NCBI GenBank assembly: GCA_941918925.1
Contig: OW799235.1
Location: 105,355,947 to 105,419,946, forward strand
Reading direction: 5' to 3'
Length of the DNA: 64,000 nucleotides
Source: Phyto melanocephala
Lineage: Eukaryota > Arthropoda > Insecta > Diptera > Rhinophoridae
The position numbers and the translations under genes are program-made. The stretch's first letter is position 1. Each line of letters begins with the position of its first letter. This document shows positions 12,264 through 24,836 of this stretch, piece after piece. A model generated the notes under the pieces. The model was not told where the DNA came from and did no database searches. It saw only the letters and a list, made by a program, of their open reading frames with translations.

Positions 12264-14455
12264 CTAGCTGGGTGGTCTTTGAGTACTAATAAGTTGAAAA
12301 GTAACGCCTTAAGGTATGCAAATATTTATGGTTATTAACAAAATATAAAACAAACGAAATATAAAGAAGATGAAACAAAAACTATCGAAATTGCAAGTAT
12401 GAAATTAAAATCAATCCGATCGAAATGTGTGATAGTATAGTTAATATTGTAATTGTATGGTTCTGGTTTAAGATTTCCGATATCTACTGAGGTTTCACGT
12501 TTTTCAGTAACAACAATTAAAGGACTGTTGTTCGAAAGTTTACAACAATGCTCATCAACCAACATTATTTGTTATAGCCTTTATTTGAGGTATTGAGTTT
12601 ATGACAAACCAAGTATACGACTTTTATTTGTTAATATCTAACAATTTCAGGTATCGCTCTATAGTCTTGTAGATGTGATCCCATTAAAATATTTTTATAT
12701 TTATTTTTTTTTATATTTACGCATACCTTTCAATATAAAAATTTAAGTACGCATTTTACATTGAATTAAAACGGTATATGAACAAAAAATTTAAGAGAAG
12801 GCATACTCCTCTTTTTAATATAAATTTTGTATTACGCATGACGTCGTTTTTTGTTGTTGATGTCATCAAAGACCCCTACTGTGGGTTTGTAGCAAAAACT
12901 ATTAGAGGCGAACGTTTTTATCAACATACAAAATTTTATTTTCAAATCATATTTGTTTCTATATAAATAATACCAAAACTTTCTACTTTTTGCCATTTCA
13001 CTTTGCTTACAAAGTTTTTTTGATGTTGTTTAATTGTTGCATTTATGTCATGTGTTTTTTATCATGTGTCAAGATAAAAATTGCATGATCACTCTTTTAA
13101 AATTAGGCAAAACGCATAAGTCAGAAATTTAGTAAAAAGTATATGGAATAAGTTGTGATACCATTGATATTAATTGTATGATATTGATATGTTCTCATGA
13201 CAAATCGTACCTTTTATGTTCCGTAAAAATAATATAAATCTCTCTATAGTTTTCAGTTTTTTTTTTTTTTTTTTAATTCAAAAACATATTTTCAGATAGC
13301 TTAAAATTTGTTAGTTGGCTGGCAAGTAAAATACTAAATTTTCAAGATTACAGAGAAAATTTATTATATAAATGTAGCTGCGGTATTCTCTCTTCTATTC
13401 GTTAAAAGCCCTCTACAATTATGTTTCCTGTCACTTGCAATGTAGAGCAATTTAAACCAAATCTCCGCAAACACGACTTGTTGTGACTTTTTCTCAAAAA
13501 AAAAAATATTAATGATAACAACATAATGCAACATCTTAATGCGAAAACAATTAAACAAATATAATTAATAACTGAGAGAGATTTAATGTGAAATTGAACT
13601 TAATTATTGGAACACAAAATCTGTCAAATGCAATATGAGGAAAAAACTAGCCGTTAATTTTTCCCAAAATAATTTAACGCACGATAGAACATGAATTTGT
13701 CAACTTAAAATAATTGATGGTATAATTAACTTAATGCAATTGACCAAAAAATATCTAACAAAGCACAAGCACCAGCAGACTTTTTGTATAAAAAATGATA
13801 TTAAGTCTGCAATGTTCTAAATTTACAAAAAAAAATTAAGTTAATAAGAATGTAATGAAGAAGCTATTTTCCATAATAAAAAAAATCATAAAAATATTCA
13901 TTCTTTTATTAATCGTACTAAAAAAATAAATGTGAAATCTTGGGTGTTAGATATTTTAATTTTAGGATATTTGTTAGTCGATTAGGCTGAACTGAACTAA
14001 ATGAAATTTGATTTACAGTCTACTTGTACCTGCAAAGAGAAAACAGTATTTGTTGTGAGTACCGCAATTAGTACCGCAATTCTTGCCAATCGCATAGTTT
14101 GGTTGAGATAGTGGAATTTTACGGTTATATCTACAGAATTTTGTTTCGGTGCACACTACAATTCTTGCAATACAAATTTTATAATCACAAATGAAAAGTT
14201 CGATTGCAGGAACTGAACTATTCGACTGGCAATGAATATGATATTCTGTTTTCTCAGTGTAGATATTACACGGACTTCGGTTGAACATATATCCATTATG
14301 CACCCTTAAATTTGGTTAATAAGTAGTCGAATAACAAAGATTTTAAGATTAAAAATAAGAAAAAAACAATTCAAAAATATTCAGCTACAAACTAATATTA
14401 ATTTTTTGATATTGAAGAAAAAAAACAATTAAAATAACTTTTTTATGTATTTATA
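12264..14455. other. AT-rich stretch without recognised features
   Basis: No coding region or element ends recognised on either strand. The longest frames (12335-12565, 14013-14303, both minus) show no family motif. Confidence 0.4.
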
Positions 14456-14993
14456 AAGGGTCCGCCATCTAACGTTTTTTTTTCAGCTAATGCTTATTTC
14501 GTGAATAATAACATTTAGCTCATCTCTGATTTAACAGATAATTAGTTTTATCCTTCCGCTGAACGAATATGGTTGTGTATACGCTTGAACAACGCTGCGA
14601 AATATTGCGACATTACTTTGGCTGATTTTGCCAAAAAAGTCATCTTTTCAGATGAAGCTCATTTTGATATAGGCGGGTATTTAAGCAAGCAAAATTGTCG
14701 CATTTGGGGCACAGAAAACCTGCACGCATACATTGAAAAGCCGATACATCCAAAACGAGGTACTGTTTGGTGCGGATTTTGGTCCAGAGGCATAATTGGG
14801 ACATTTTACTTCGAAAACAAGCAAAGTCAATGGCGATCGTTATCGGGCCATGTTGGACCAATTTTTGTTTAAAAAAATTGAAGAGGAGAATATTGGCAAC
14901 ATTTAGTTTCAACAGGATGGCGCTACACGCCACACAGGCGAAGCTACACTTTTTTATAGTATTTTCAAAAAAAAAGTTATTTGGCGGACCTTT
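14456..14993 (+). mobile_element. Internally deleted mariner (rosa-type) element
   Basis: Terminal inverted repeats AAAGGGTCCGCCATCTAACG (left) and GTTATTTGGCGGACCTTT (right, read on +) are bordered by TA on both sides, the usual mariner target site. At 538 bp it is far shorter than an intact mariner (about 1.3 kb). A transposase segment (14573-14872) reads VIFSDEAHFDIGGYL (first catalytic Asp), KQNCRIW and GTVWCGFWSRG. A frameshift follows near 14850, then FQQDGATRHTGEATL at about 14905-14950, where the second catalytic Asp sits, and the sequence passes straight into the right end. N-terminal DNA-binding domain and C-terminal third are deleted. Confidence 0.85.
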
Positions 14994-15430
14994 TACCTAT
15001 ACAACACAATAATTCACTAACGCCAATGTGTGTAATTCCCTGTTAATTTATCTTTCAAATTAGTTGAAATACGCCTGCGGGTAAACTGAAATTGCAGTGA
15101 TATTATTTTTTGAGTTTTAGCGTCTTGCCATATAACTTTTGCCGCGTACTAGCGATTTTACATTACAGTCAGAAAAAGCTTAAAATTTGGTTGTATTCGT
15201 AAGGTAATTCCCAGCTAACGAAAGTAAAATATTTGAATTTTAATGCACTACAATATATTTCCTGTTACCATTATACGCCTTCAAATGAATCAAATATTTT
15301 TTGAATGGATTCAATCAAAGATCTTTGTAGTACAATTGTTTTTCTAAAAGGTAGTATAAATATACTTAGCTTTTTATTTTTATGTTCCAAAGAAATTATT
15401 TTTATTTATTGATTGTTATACATTAATTCA
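14994..15430. other. AT-rich spacer without recognised features
   Basis: Lies between the mariner derivative and the Helitron. CCCAGCTAACG at about 15212 resembles the start of the candidate element at 11177, but no partner end was found. Confidence 0.35.
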
Positions 15431-16059
15431 CTAGAAAAGCTTGGCACGCGTTGCTCCGCCCCTTAATGAATAAAAATGCGTTCTGAATTTAAATTGAATA
15501 TAAAATGCAAGAAGCTAAAAAGTAAAACTTTTTTTAATGGGCGTGGCACTGCCCACTTTCTTAATCAAGAAATTGTATAGTCATGACAACTCAATATGTG
15601 TGCAAAGTTACACAAAAATCGGTCCAGAGCAAGTACCTCAAAATTATAACTTTTTATGGGCATGGCCCCGCCCACTTTTCTTATCACGAAATTATATAGT
15701 CATGATAACTCAATATGAGTGCAAAGTTTAAGAAAAATTGGTCCAGTGCAAGTGCCTCAAAATTATAACTTTTTTATGTTCGTGACCCCGCCCACTTTTG
15801 TAATCACGAAATTAAATAGTCATGACAGCTCAATATGTGTGAAAAGTTTTAGGAAAATTAGTCAAATGAAAGCGGCTAAAAATGATAACTTATTTTTTAT
15901 GGGCGTGGCCCCGCCCACTTTTTTCCACCCACAAACACTCCCTGGTATGTGTTTAACAACTTTCCCAAGTTTGAGTCCGATCGGTTTTACAGTTTCTGAG
16001 TCTATAGCTAACACACACACACACATAGACAGACAGAGTTTCACTTTTATATATATAGA
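15431..16059 (-). mobile_element. Non-autonomous Helitron with tandem internal repeats
   Basis: On the minus strand it begins TCTATATATATAAAAGTGAA (from 16059), preceded by A, and ends AAGCTTTTCTAG at 15431, followed by T. The 5' TC, 3' CTAG and insertion between A and T are the hallmarks of canonical Helitrons. Just inside the 3' end is GC-rich partly palindromic sequence (CAACGCGTGCC). The body holds four units of about 120 bp, each starting with GGGCGTGGCCCCGCCCAC or a variant (about 15540, 15658, 15780, 15901 on +), followed by TAATCACGAAATTATATAGTC-like sequence. No Rep/helicase coding. The sister copy is at 24837-25579. Confidence 0.85.
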
Positions 16060-17807
16060 TTTTATTTTTTTTTTTGATAAATATTAAAACACTTAACCAA
16101 AAAATCGTTTGCTTCTTTAAACAAAAACCAAAATATTTCAACTAAATTTTACAAAATAAAAAAAAAACAATATGAAAATAACAGTTACTTACTTCAGCAT
16201 AAAATAGCATAATATTTATGCAAGGAAAATATAATATAAAAAAAATAAATTTAGGGTATATTAGCGTATACCATTTTTAATTTAAAAATAAGTCCACTCG
16301 TTTGCTGGGCAATAATTCAACTTAAACATTTCATAAAGACTCTGCACAATTTGTAAGAGTTTTAGGGGGGTCAGTGGCAAGCCAAACAATACATGAGACA
16401 AACAGCAGTTATCATAATTGTCAAGCAATATTACCAACATAAAAAAATATATACATCTAGGCAAAACCTTTTAGAACACATTTGTTTAGTATCACCTCTC
16501 CGTAAAAAGAACTTTGAAGTTAATTATACATTTTAACAATGTTTTGTCATCAAATGTAACTAATTTCTTTATATCTTTTTGCAAAGCATACTCATAAGGT
16601 ATATGCCTCATGCCAGAAAGCACATGTATATATGCCAGTATATGTCATAAAATTTTTTTTAGTTTTTAATTTTATTGATTTTAACAAAACTGTTATCGGA
16701 ATTTGTTTCTATTTATTAAACTTATATTTATGCAGGTACGTATACGTAATAATTATTTATTGTATTTATATTATCATACGTATGTGTATACGTATCAGTG
16801 ATCAGCTTTGAGTCGTTTTTTCCATAATTATTGTGAGCCATAAAATTTGAGTATAAGTTCGTATAAATCATTGAAATTTTACTGATCTAACGTACGCATA
16901 CCCTCCAAAACGTTGATTTATAAGTATAACTGACAACTAAGATGGGTACTACGTAATACGCATACTCATACTCATACCATCCCATATTAATATGATTCTC
17001 ATTTGTATGAAGAATAAACAATGCTGGCAGGTCGGAGAGTGCATGATATTTTTTATCCGCAACAAAATCTGCAATTATACAATATATAATTTTTATATGG
17101 TACTTACTAATTCCAAACTGACTAGCGACTAAATCTAAAACTTTAAGTATACATGTTCATACATATTTGTTTCAACCAAATCTAACGTTGAATAAAATCA
17201 TCGTTAACATTAATTATTTAAACATACCAATAACAATAAAATGTATGCTTTGTTAACATTTTTTGCAGAAAATTGAAAAAACTGCGTTTTTAGGTGCTCA
17301 CTTAAATATAAAAGATGATACGCAAAAACAAAATTTAAATTGAGTATGTTCTCTTAAACAGACACCAAAGCAAGCACTTTACTTTTGCTTGTTGTTTTTG
17401 TATTATTTTGTTAAATTTAAATTGTCTAGTTTTTTTAACAATCCACAATTATTATGGTGAATATCAAATTATAATCTTGCAAGCCTATCTTTTTATCATC
17501 TTTAGTGTGCGTGAACGACGCTAGCAATCAACCAAGTCATACGTTGAATAAGAGTCCTATAAGTACCCTACTTAAAAGTGAGTATGAGTAGTGAAGACTT
17601 TTCAATAAGTATGAATGCATATAAATCAACGAAATAATAAATCATTATATAAGTTTACTTACTTCTTGAGTACTCGTTGCAGATCTCTGATAAGTATTTA
17701 GCATTGCCAGCAATAAAACGAAACCACATAACATTTAACGTACTCACAAGAAGTATTGTCAGAATTTTTCAAAATTTTAAAAAAGTTAAAAAATTTTACA
17801 ATTAATA
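16060..17807. other. AT-rich stretch with ACGTAT-rich palindromic patches
   Basis: No coding region was recognised. CATACTCATAC-type short direct repeats (16960-16980) and TACGTATACGT-type palindromic words (16735-16795) occur but no element could be bounded. Confidence 0.35.
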
Positions 17808-18362
17808 CCATAGACAGACGACAGCATTAATTTGCATTAAAATCTCACTAATGCAAATTAAAATTTTGCTGTGACAGACGACTTCGTTTAGTAAAAATTT
17901 TAAAAATTGTAAATACACTAGCAATCACAAATCTGAACATGTTGCTACAAGTTGGGATGGCAGAAGGACACTCTAAAATAGGAGAAGGTGAATTGTGGAA
18001 ATTCGTAGGTTTAATGGTATCTTTTCATGGAGGTAACATATAATTCATACATACATATGTTCATATGTACATATTTATGTAGGTATGTGGTATTTTTTTA
18101 AAGGACCGTAACAGAAAGGCATTCCAGAAAATATGTAAAAAATTTCAACAAATCGATTCTATTTTTATTCTACATTTTTGATTTTTTAATTTTTTGATTG
18201 AGTGCCGATCGTGTTGCCATATTGAAATTTCTAAATGCTGTGTAAATTCAATATGATTTAGTGCATTTACGTAAAATCTAATACACATTGGAATGGGGAT
18301 AATTCAATAGTTAATGTTAATTAAGACTTTTAATGCAAATTAACGCTGTCGTCTGGCTATGG
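17808..18362. repeat. 555-bp MITE with long terminal inverted repeats and TA target site
   Basis: The left end CCATAGACAGACGACAGC and the right end reversed CCATAGCCAGACGACAGC match at 17 of 18 positions, and similarity continues through TTAATTTGCATTAAAA to about 35 bp. TA flanks both ends. The interior (17955-18040) has a stretch readable as MAEGHSKIGEGELWKFVGLM on +, family unrecognised and possibly a remnant of the parent transposon or a captured fragment. No full ORF. Confidence 0.8.
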
Positions 18363-18714
18363 TATAACAATACAATCCTTTAATTCAAAAAAATTTTTTA
18401 TAATAAAACAAATTATTATAAGAAGCAATTAATACAGTATTTTTCAGGAAAACTAATGTTAAATCTTTATTCGTTTATCCACAGAAAAATATATTGTAAG
18501 CCTCCCAAAACCGTTAAAAGTCAATAAGTACTCATTTAATTTACTTAACTTTCTTGACTTTAACAGTTTTCCGAAACAACAAATCTCAAGCAAAAGTCTT
18601 CAAACTCCGCTAAACGATTCCAAATTTTGTTGTCTGTGGGGCTGAGAACTTAAATTTTTATCTTTCCTAAATTTCACTTTTTATAATAAATACATATACA
18701 TATGTGTATGTATA

Positions 18715-19100
18715 TGTGACAGCGTATAGAGAAAGGGACCTAAGGGTAAAAACATGTTTTGTTTAAAAGAACCATTTTAAAGATTAAATGATTTATCTAT
18801 TTTTTTTTTTTAAATTGTTCATAACGAAAATAATAAATTTTTTGTAGTTTCGTAAAATCAAGTTATTTTGTTAATTTAGTAGGGGAAAAAATTAAAATAA
18901 ATAAATTTTACCGTTAGGTCCCTTTCTATTTGCGCTTAGAATCGTCGACTTCACTTTTATAAAACGCGCATACCTCTAAGAGGGAACACTTTTGGAGCAT
19001 GGGATCGATCTCATTCGATGCTCAAATGTTGTCCACATCAAAAAAAAAAGGGAAAATTGTTTTTTCTACCCTTAGGTCTCCTTCTCTATGCGCTGTCACA
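18715..19100. repeat. 386-bp foldback MITE with a third internal terminal-repeat copy
   Basis: The left end TGTGACAGCGTATAGAGAAA, continuing GGGACCTAAGGGT, is matched inversely by the right end ACCCTTAGGTCTCC..GCGCTGTCACA. ATA precedes and TAT follows the ends. A third, shorter copy (CCGTTAGGTCCCTTTCTATT, 18911-18930) lies inside in the same direction as the right end. No coding capacity. Confidence 0.75.
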
Positions 19101-20410
19101 TATGTTTTCATATCTTAAACAAATCTTTCAAAGTTGTGCTGCAGAAAATCCTTAGTCAAAAAATAATACCTCCGAACAAAAATTTTTTTTTTTTTTAAAT
19201 TGGCAAAACCCATTTTATTTGAAAAAAGTTTCCAAAGAGCAACCGGATTTGTTTATATCTTTAAAAACACAATGTTTAAAAATATAACCTGGTTACTGAG
19301 ATTGAATATCTAAAATACAGATATTTTCAATATTTTTAAAATCAAAAAATAAATAAAAAAAACTCTTCTATTGCCTACCCTAGAGTAAGAATTAAAAATA
19401 AATTAATATAAAGATTTTTCTATGACGGTCAATTGATGTTGCTTTATAGTCTGCATGTAAATCGCATGTGTAAGTAACGACTATAATAAACATTTAACAT
19501 CTTTAAGCCATGAAAATATTTTCTAAAAAAAAACATACACGATTCGCCGTTGTGAATTACACAAACAAATATGCGAATATGTGGTTGAAATGGTTGTAAT
19601 ACTGGTAAAATTAAACCGCTTTACAGCATATTTACAATTCATTTTATTGATTAAAAATGTATCTACCATTTTATAACGTAGTTTTCAATATGAAATTACA
19701 AATACATATACATTTGACGATATGAACATGAGTGGGCGTATGTTTGGTTAAGCATGGTCCATTTGCCTCCTATGGGTATATAATTTTATAGTTTCATTTA
19801 CGAAACCAATTATCCCTTTTTGCAACTGCTACTGTGGCTGCGTTTTTCATTCTCTTCACTTTTGCAATAGATACAAGCATAAATACATTTGAGTCTACGT
19901 GCTGGCCGCAAATTATTATTAGCAGAGATAGGTAGAAAAAAATCTCAAGTACAGCACGCACCAATAATAAAAATTGTAAGAAAAATAATACAAAAATAAT
20001 ACTCGTACCCACCAGTAACCCGTTATGATTTAGTGCAAGTCTAAATATGATTAAAATTAAACCATAAACAAGCCAATATATTTTTCAATAATGTCTAAGG
20101 TGTGCGTGCGTGTATTTTTTTTATTTAAATAAAATTACATTTAAAACATTTTGATACATATTTATTTTTGATTAGATGTTGTGTTCATTGAGAGCCGCAT
20201 GACTGTGTCGTATAAAATGAAAATTTTATCTCATTTGCTTGTTAATAGTTTTGTGTGTCATTAAGTTAAAAATAAACTTAAAATCATTTGCAACCGAAAT
20301 TTTAGAGAATAAAAATGTCTATGAAATAGTCTAAATCATTGAATTCTTTGGTCTATTTTTATTTGCTTTAATACATTTAAATGTTCTAAAATAAACACAA
20401 ATCAAACCCA
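19101..20410. other. AT-rich stretch without recognised features
   Basis: No gene, element end or RNA gene was supported. Confidence 0.35.
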
Positions 20411-20465
20411 GTACGTAAGTTATATTCGGTTTAACCTGATTACAATGTACCCTACACCACAATAT
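20411..20465 (-). repeat. 3' terminus of a decayed Helentron-like element
   Basis: Read on minus: GGTGTAGGGTACATTG, then a short hairpin (AGGTTAAACC) and ATATAACTTACGTACTGG. This follows the order subterminal repeat, hairpin, terminal stub seen in the other copies (for example ending at 41192), but is diverged. The body of the element, presumably towards 21060, is too decayed to bound. Confidence 0.4.
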
Positions 20466-21644
20466 GTAAATTTGAGGATTTAGGTGATTTTAGGAGACTG
20501 TTTTATATAGGAATTACGACCAATTACGAAGCATATATAATAAATAAGTGAGGTTTGTTTTTACATTTTAGCATGGGGTTGGGAAATGTATTTTGTTGTA
20601 AACATCTTTGTAGAGAAATTTTCTACCCACCAAACTATTTTTTAATTTTGAAAACAGTAAGTATTGCTGTCAGATAAGACTATTTTTTGCCAAACGAGGC
20701 GATTAGGTAGTTCTGTTGTCGCGTGTGTAAAAAAAAGCATACTTTCTGTACTGCTTAAACTTTTACCAGTAAAGAAAGGAAAAAAATTGTATGAATAGTA
20801 TTTCTCTTTTTATTAAAATTGATGCTATATTTTAAGATAGCGCATAAAGGGATGGTATGATTGAACTGCCCATGGTCCTGATATTTATTAATTTCAAAAT
20901 ATAGAACTGCGAAGTGGAACATGGCAAAAAATGCTTTTTGATAATAAAGTTTTAAGTTTATTATATAATAAATAAAAACTAAGTTTACTAAGTTTACTGC
21001 GGTTTGGGTACCGCAAGATGGCTTATACCATTGTATAGGAATTCGGAGACCCCTTAACAATAAATAGAAAAAGTTGAATGGTACTCCTCCAGCAACAGGT
21101 AAATAACTTTAATTGGTACTCCTAAAATTAAATTAGCTTAGATGGTACTATAGTTAATCCATTTAAAAACACGCGGATAATTATAAAATAGTCAGTAAAT
21201 TTTTTCAAAGCACAGTTACGTGGCGTCACACAATGAACAACGCGATAGTGAGACGCGAAGCTCTCGAAGTCAGATAAAAATTGGCGGCCTAATTGCCCTT
21301 AAAAAATAATGACAACGACTCGCGGGCTCTCGACCCGATCAAAGCTGAATTACAATTAAAATCAAATATATTTAATATTATAACATGCGCTTCTAACCAT
21401 AATAGGCTTGTATGGATAAATGGTCAGATAGACGAACGCACTTCGCTTATTCTAATCTAGAAATGATCTTAATTTAGTAATCAAATGTTAGGACAAGTTG
21501 TCTATCCATTTATGTCTAGCTTTAAGGCTCGCTTTTTTAAACAGTGAGAGACAAATGATTTTGTACGATAAACTTTCAGCTTGAATTGATTTAATTTTAG
21601 TTTTTCCCTGAACAAAAACGAACCAAGTTGCAACATCATATAAC
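20466..21644. other. Mostly AT-rich sequence without recognised genes
   Basis: The minus-strand frame 20755-21060 (101 codons) has no motif. A GC-richer patch (21220-21345, several CGCGA and CTCTCGA words) stands out but matches nothing I know. Confidence 0.3.
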
Positions 21645-22900
21645 TTGTATACCCACCACCAAAAAAATTTATGTGGGTGTATATTCATTTTGTCTTTTCA
21701 TTTGTAACACATCGAAATATTCATTAAAGTCACCTTAACCTATATGTTATCTGAATTAGGGATTCACTTTAGTATGATCTCGCTATTTTAGATTATACAA
21801 CTGTCCGTCTGTCTATCCGTTAGTCTGTCTGTCAGTCAATCCATCAGTCCGTCCATTGATACTACGTTGACGCTGAGTCTCCACGTAGCGATTTCTATAA
21901 TTTCTATAAGACAAACGGCACTTTATTGCTAAAGTATGTCTATTTTTATCAGGTAGAGAACACGACCGGACAAATTTATGTATAAAATGTAGTACTATTG
22001 TTTAAACTTTTATGATTTTTTTTTGTAAAATCTCACTTTAAATTATTATTGTCAGGTAAAATAATTTCAATTTTCTTTTGTTTCTGCAAAGAAATCCTAA
22101 AAATTCAATGGCAATGAAACGATCTTGACAGCTTATTGCGGCAATAATTTCTCAAGCAATTAGCAAAGCAATGATTGCGCAATATATTGCTACATATAGC
22201 AATTTGCGGTCTTCACGTCGCGATTTCTATGGACGCAATCAAATTTGACAAATGCGGCAATAAATATTGCTACATGGAGCCCACAAGTAAGGGTCGACCA
22301 AAAAATCTAGTGGGATAATATTTTTTCAGAATATTTCCTCTACATCAGAAATCTTTGTCATTGAAAATGGAATAAATCAGTCTATTGGGATGAAAGTTAT
22401 AGCTTGTAATGCATTAGTAGGTCATTTTGTAAATCAAATAAATTGCGATTTCTTCCTGTAGAGCAATAAAAAATTCACAGGTATATTTCTTGAATAAAAA
22501 AATATGTCTCCACAAACAATTCGTTTTAATTCCTTTATACAAAAATTTACAGAGCACAGTATCTTTACAGGTCTATTTAAATTTTGAAACGTGATAAAAC
22601 CGACAAAACTATATGTATGATTCTGAAGTCTTGTAAATGTAGGCCTCGGTTAAAGTTTATGTTATACAAAAAATTATGATAGTGACACACCTATTTTAGT
22701 AACGAATTCCCATTTGAAATTTTTTAGTTAATTTATATAATTTCTCTATGCACAAAGACTTTGAAAAAATAAGCGAAGTTACATTGCAATATCTAAGTCT
22801 TATCTATTAGCAAATATTACTTTGACACGCCTACTTTAATGCCCACTTCATTCCTATTGTAAAAATATTTAGGTTTCATTTTCATAGTATAATTATAAAA
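21645..22900 (+). repeat. Helentron-like element, subfamily A, 3' end truncated
   Basis: The 5' end TTGTATACCCACCACCAAAA (21645) is followed by the family block TGTAACACATCGAAATATTC, and by a degenerate GTCY core at 21805-21858 (CTGTCCGTCTGTCTATCCGT). Distal blocks near 22820-22850 (TTTGACACGCCTACTTTAAT, then GCCCACTT) match 39000-39030. The interval 21868-22283 is foreign to the family and is flanked by imperfect inverted sequences (GAGTCTCCACGTAGCGAT; ATTGCTACATGGAGCCCAC), suggesting a nested MITE. No terminal hairpin was found. Confidence 0.65.
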
Positions 22901-23711
22901 ATTTAGTAAAATTGTAAGAATCGTTAATTTGTAAAATTTTAGCTCCTTATTTACAAATTAGCTTCGTTTAGTATCTTTGATTTTTCAAACAAATTTTCCA
23001 TAGCTAATGAATCGTGTTGTTGAAAACTTATAGTAAAAAATATTTTCTCCGGAAATATATTTGACATACGTTCGAATCAAGTTTACCTTTAGTCGTTACT
23101 AAAATTAGCACATACCTATTGTACCCTTCCCACTTATGGTGCTGTGTTGTGCAACACACACGCACACATTAAATTGTTTGGGAAAGCAGATATGTAGTCC
23201 ATATATCTTTCAACACGATTGAAAATATTTGCTATGAATAGTGTTAGAAACATTTATTGAAGATTCATTTTAAATACCACAGAATGTCACAAACATAAAC
23301 GCAATATATTTTTTCTTGTTTTATTTCACAAATCTTTTACAGACCATAAATGTGTGGTAATTAAATATATTTTAAAAATCGTTGTTAGAATTTCTCGTTT
23401 TTTTATTTCGAATACAGCATATTCGGGGTATATTCTTTTAATTTTTAACAAATATTTATGTATTTTTATTTGAAAGGTTGTAGTTAGTAATTCAATTGCT
23501 AAATATTTTCAGACACAGTAATAAATAACATTTGATCTACAGCACGCATTACGTTCAATTCCACAACCACTTTTATTAGAAATATTTCGTATGCATTTAC
23601 TATTATACGATCTGCTGTTTAATCGTTAAAATCTACAAAAAGGTAAGACTTTAGAGATCGACTTATGTAGATCTTCCTGCAGAAGTCTTAATATGATAGT
23701 CCCAAACTAGT
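22901..23711. other. AT-rich stretch without recognised features
   Basis: No coding region or element ends supported. Confidence 0.35.
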
Positions 23712-23960
23712 GTGCTACCAATATTTATACCCTTCATCTATGATAGCATGGACGTGTCTGGGCCTGCCATTTTGCTTATAATTTCTACAATATCTGTTTG
23801 CGAAGGCTTACGAATTGGGAATTTAATTAAGCTATGTCTGTCTGTCTGTGTGTCTGTCTATCTGTCTTTCTGTCTGTCTGTCTGTGTATCCATTAAAATC
23901 CACTTTTTACATATTACCGTTCTTGGTATCCTACTTTTTAGTGAAAATCGGTATTAACAA
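23712..23960 (+). repeat. mini-me-like fragment with (GTCT)n core
   Basis: ATAATTTCTACAATATCTGT precedes a long GTCT-rich microsatellite (23837-23885, GTCTGTCTGTCTGTGTGTCT type). The layout is the subfamily-B 5' half: the same flank TAATTTCTACAAT occurs at 40451 before the GTCY core of the intact copy. The frame read through it is a microsatellite translation, not a gene. Confidence 0.55.
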
Positions 23961-24479
23961 CCAGCGGCATAGGAGCAAAACCTATTGAAATACAAGTAAC
24001 GTAAGCAAATTAAAATTAAAAATAAAACCTTCGGATAATTTATTTTTGGTTATGATTTTTATATAAGACAATCATTAAGGGCTATTATTGGCAGAACTTT
24101 AGATAAAACGGTCACAAATCAACTAAGTTTAAGGCAAAGTGAATTAAATGAAATTTGAAAGTATTGAGGCTGCGCCTACAAAATGGCTACGAAAAATGAA
24201 TATTTGTGTCAAATATAGTAACTAAAAATTTAACTCCTTTAATTTGATAACTTTAACATGTTCAAAAGTTATTTAGCAGCTTAAAAATTTTTTTATGAAT
24301 ACATTTAAATAATTTATACTTATGCTTTTGCCGATCAGCAACCGATTTGTCCAAAATATTTCACTAGGCGCATACCATATTTACGAATATTCAGAAACGT
24401 GTCGATAAATTATCTTAGAGCTGAAAAATGTTAATTTTCGTGCAAAAATAAGGGGAACAATATTGACTGTCGTGTTTAT

Positions 24480-24731
24480 TTGCTCAGATCCCAGAAAATT
24501 GTAAAGCAGTTGTACTGATATATTTCCAATATTCTAATACCACACACGAGTCTTGGATAAGTCACTGATTTCAACATACAATCGGACAAAAGGACTTTAC
24601 TTTAACGACTCCCCTAATCATAAGCTTTCAAAAAATATACATTTTCTGGGGTCGGAAATTAATTTTGTACAAATTTAACATGCAATGATTAACCTATACA
24701 TACCCGTATACTTTCTGTAAAGGGTATACAA
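24480..24731 (-). repeat. 5' fragment of Helentron-like element, subfamily B
   Basis: On + it contains ACGACTCCCCTAATCATAAG and TTTCTGGGGTCGGAAATTAA, and ends CCCGTATACTTTCTGTAAAG then GGTATACAA, the reversed order of the 5' half of the copy at 40394-41192. The GTCY core is lost. Confidence 0.5.
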
Positions 24732-24836
24732 ACACGTTTCAGTAGCAAAATTAAGAATCTGTTTTACAGTGATAACAATTATTAACAAAAAAAGAAAATA
24801 ACAACAAAATTTAAAAAAACTTATTTGTATATTTCA

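Noticed and set aside
15540..16000. GGGCGTGGCC..CGCCCAC tandem units considered as a CRISPR-like array
   Set aside because: Units are near-identical along their whole 120 bp (no unique spacers) and sit inside a TC..CTAG Helitron.
15719..16141. ORFs over the Helitron at 15431-16059
   Set aside because: They run through noncoding tandem repeats and the CACA microsatellite; the copy at 24837 does not conserve them as protein.
23712..23957. 81-codon ORF with CLSVCVSVYLSF
   Set aside because: Translation of a GTCT microsatellite, which mimics a hydrophobic segment.
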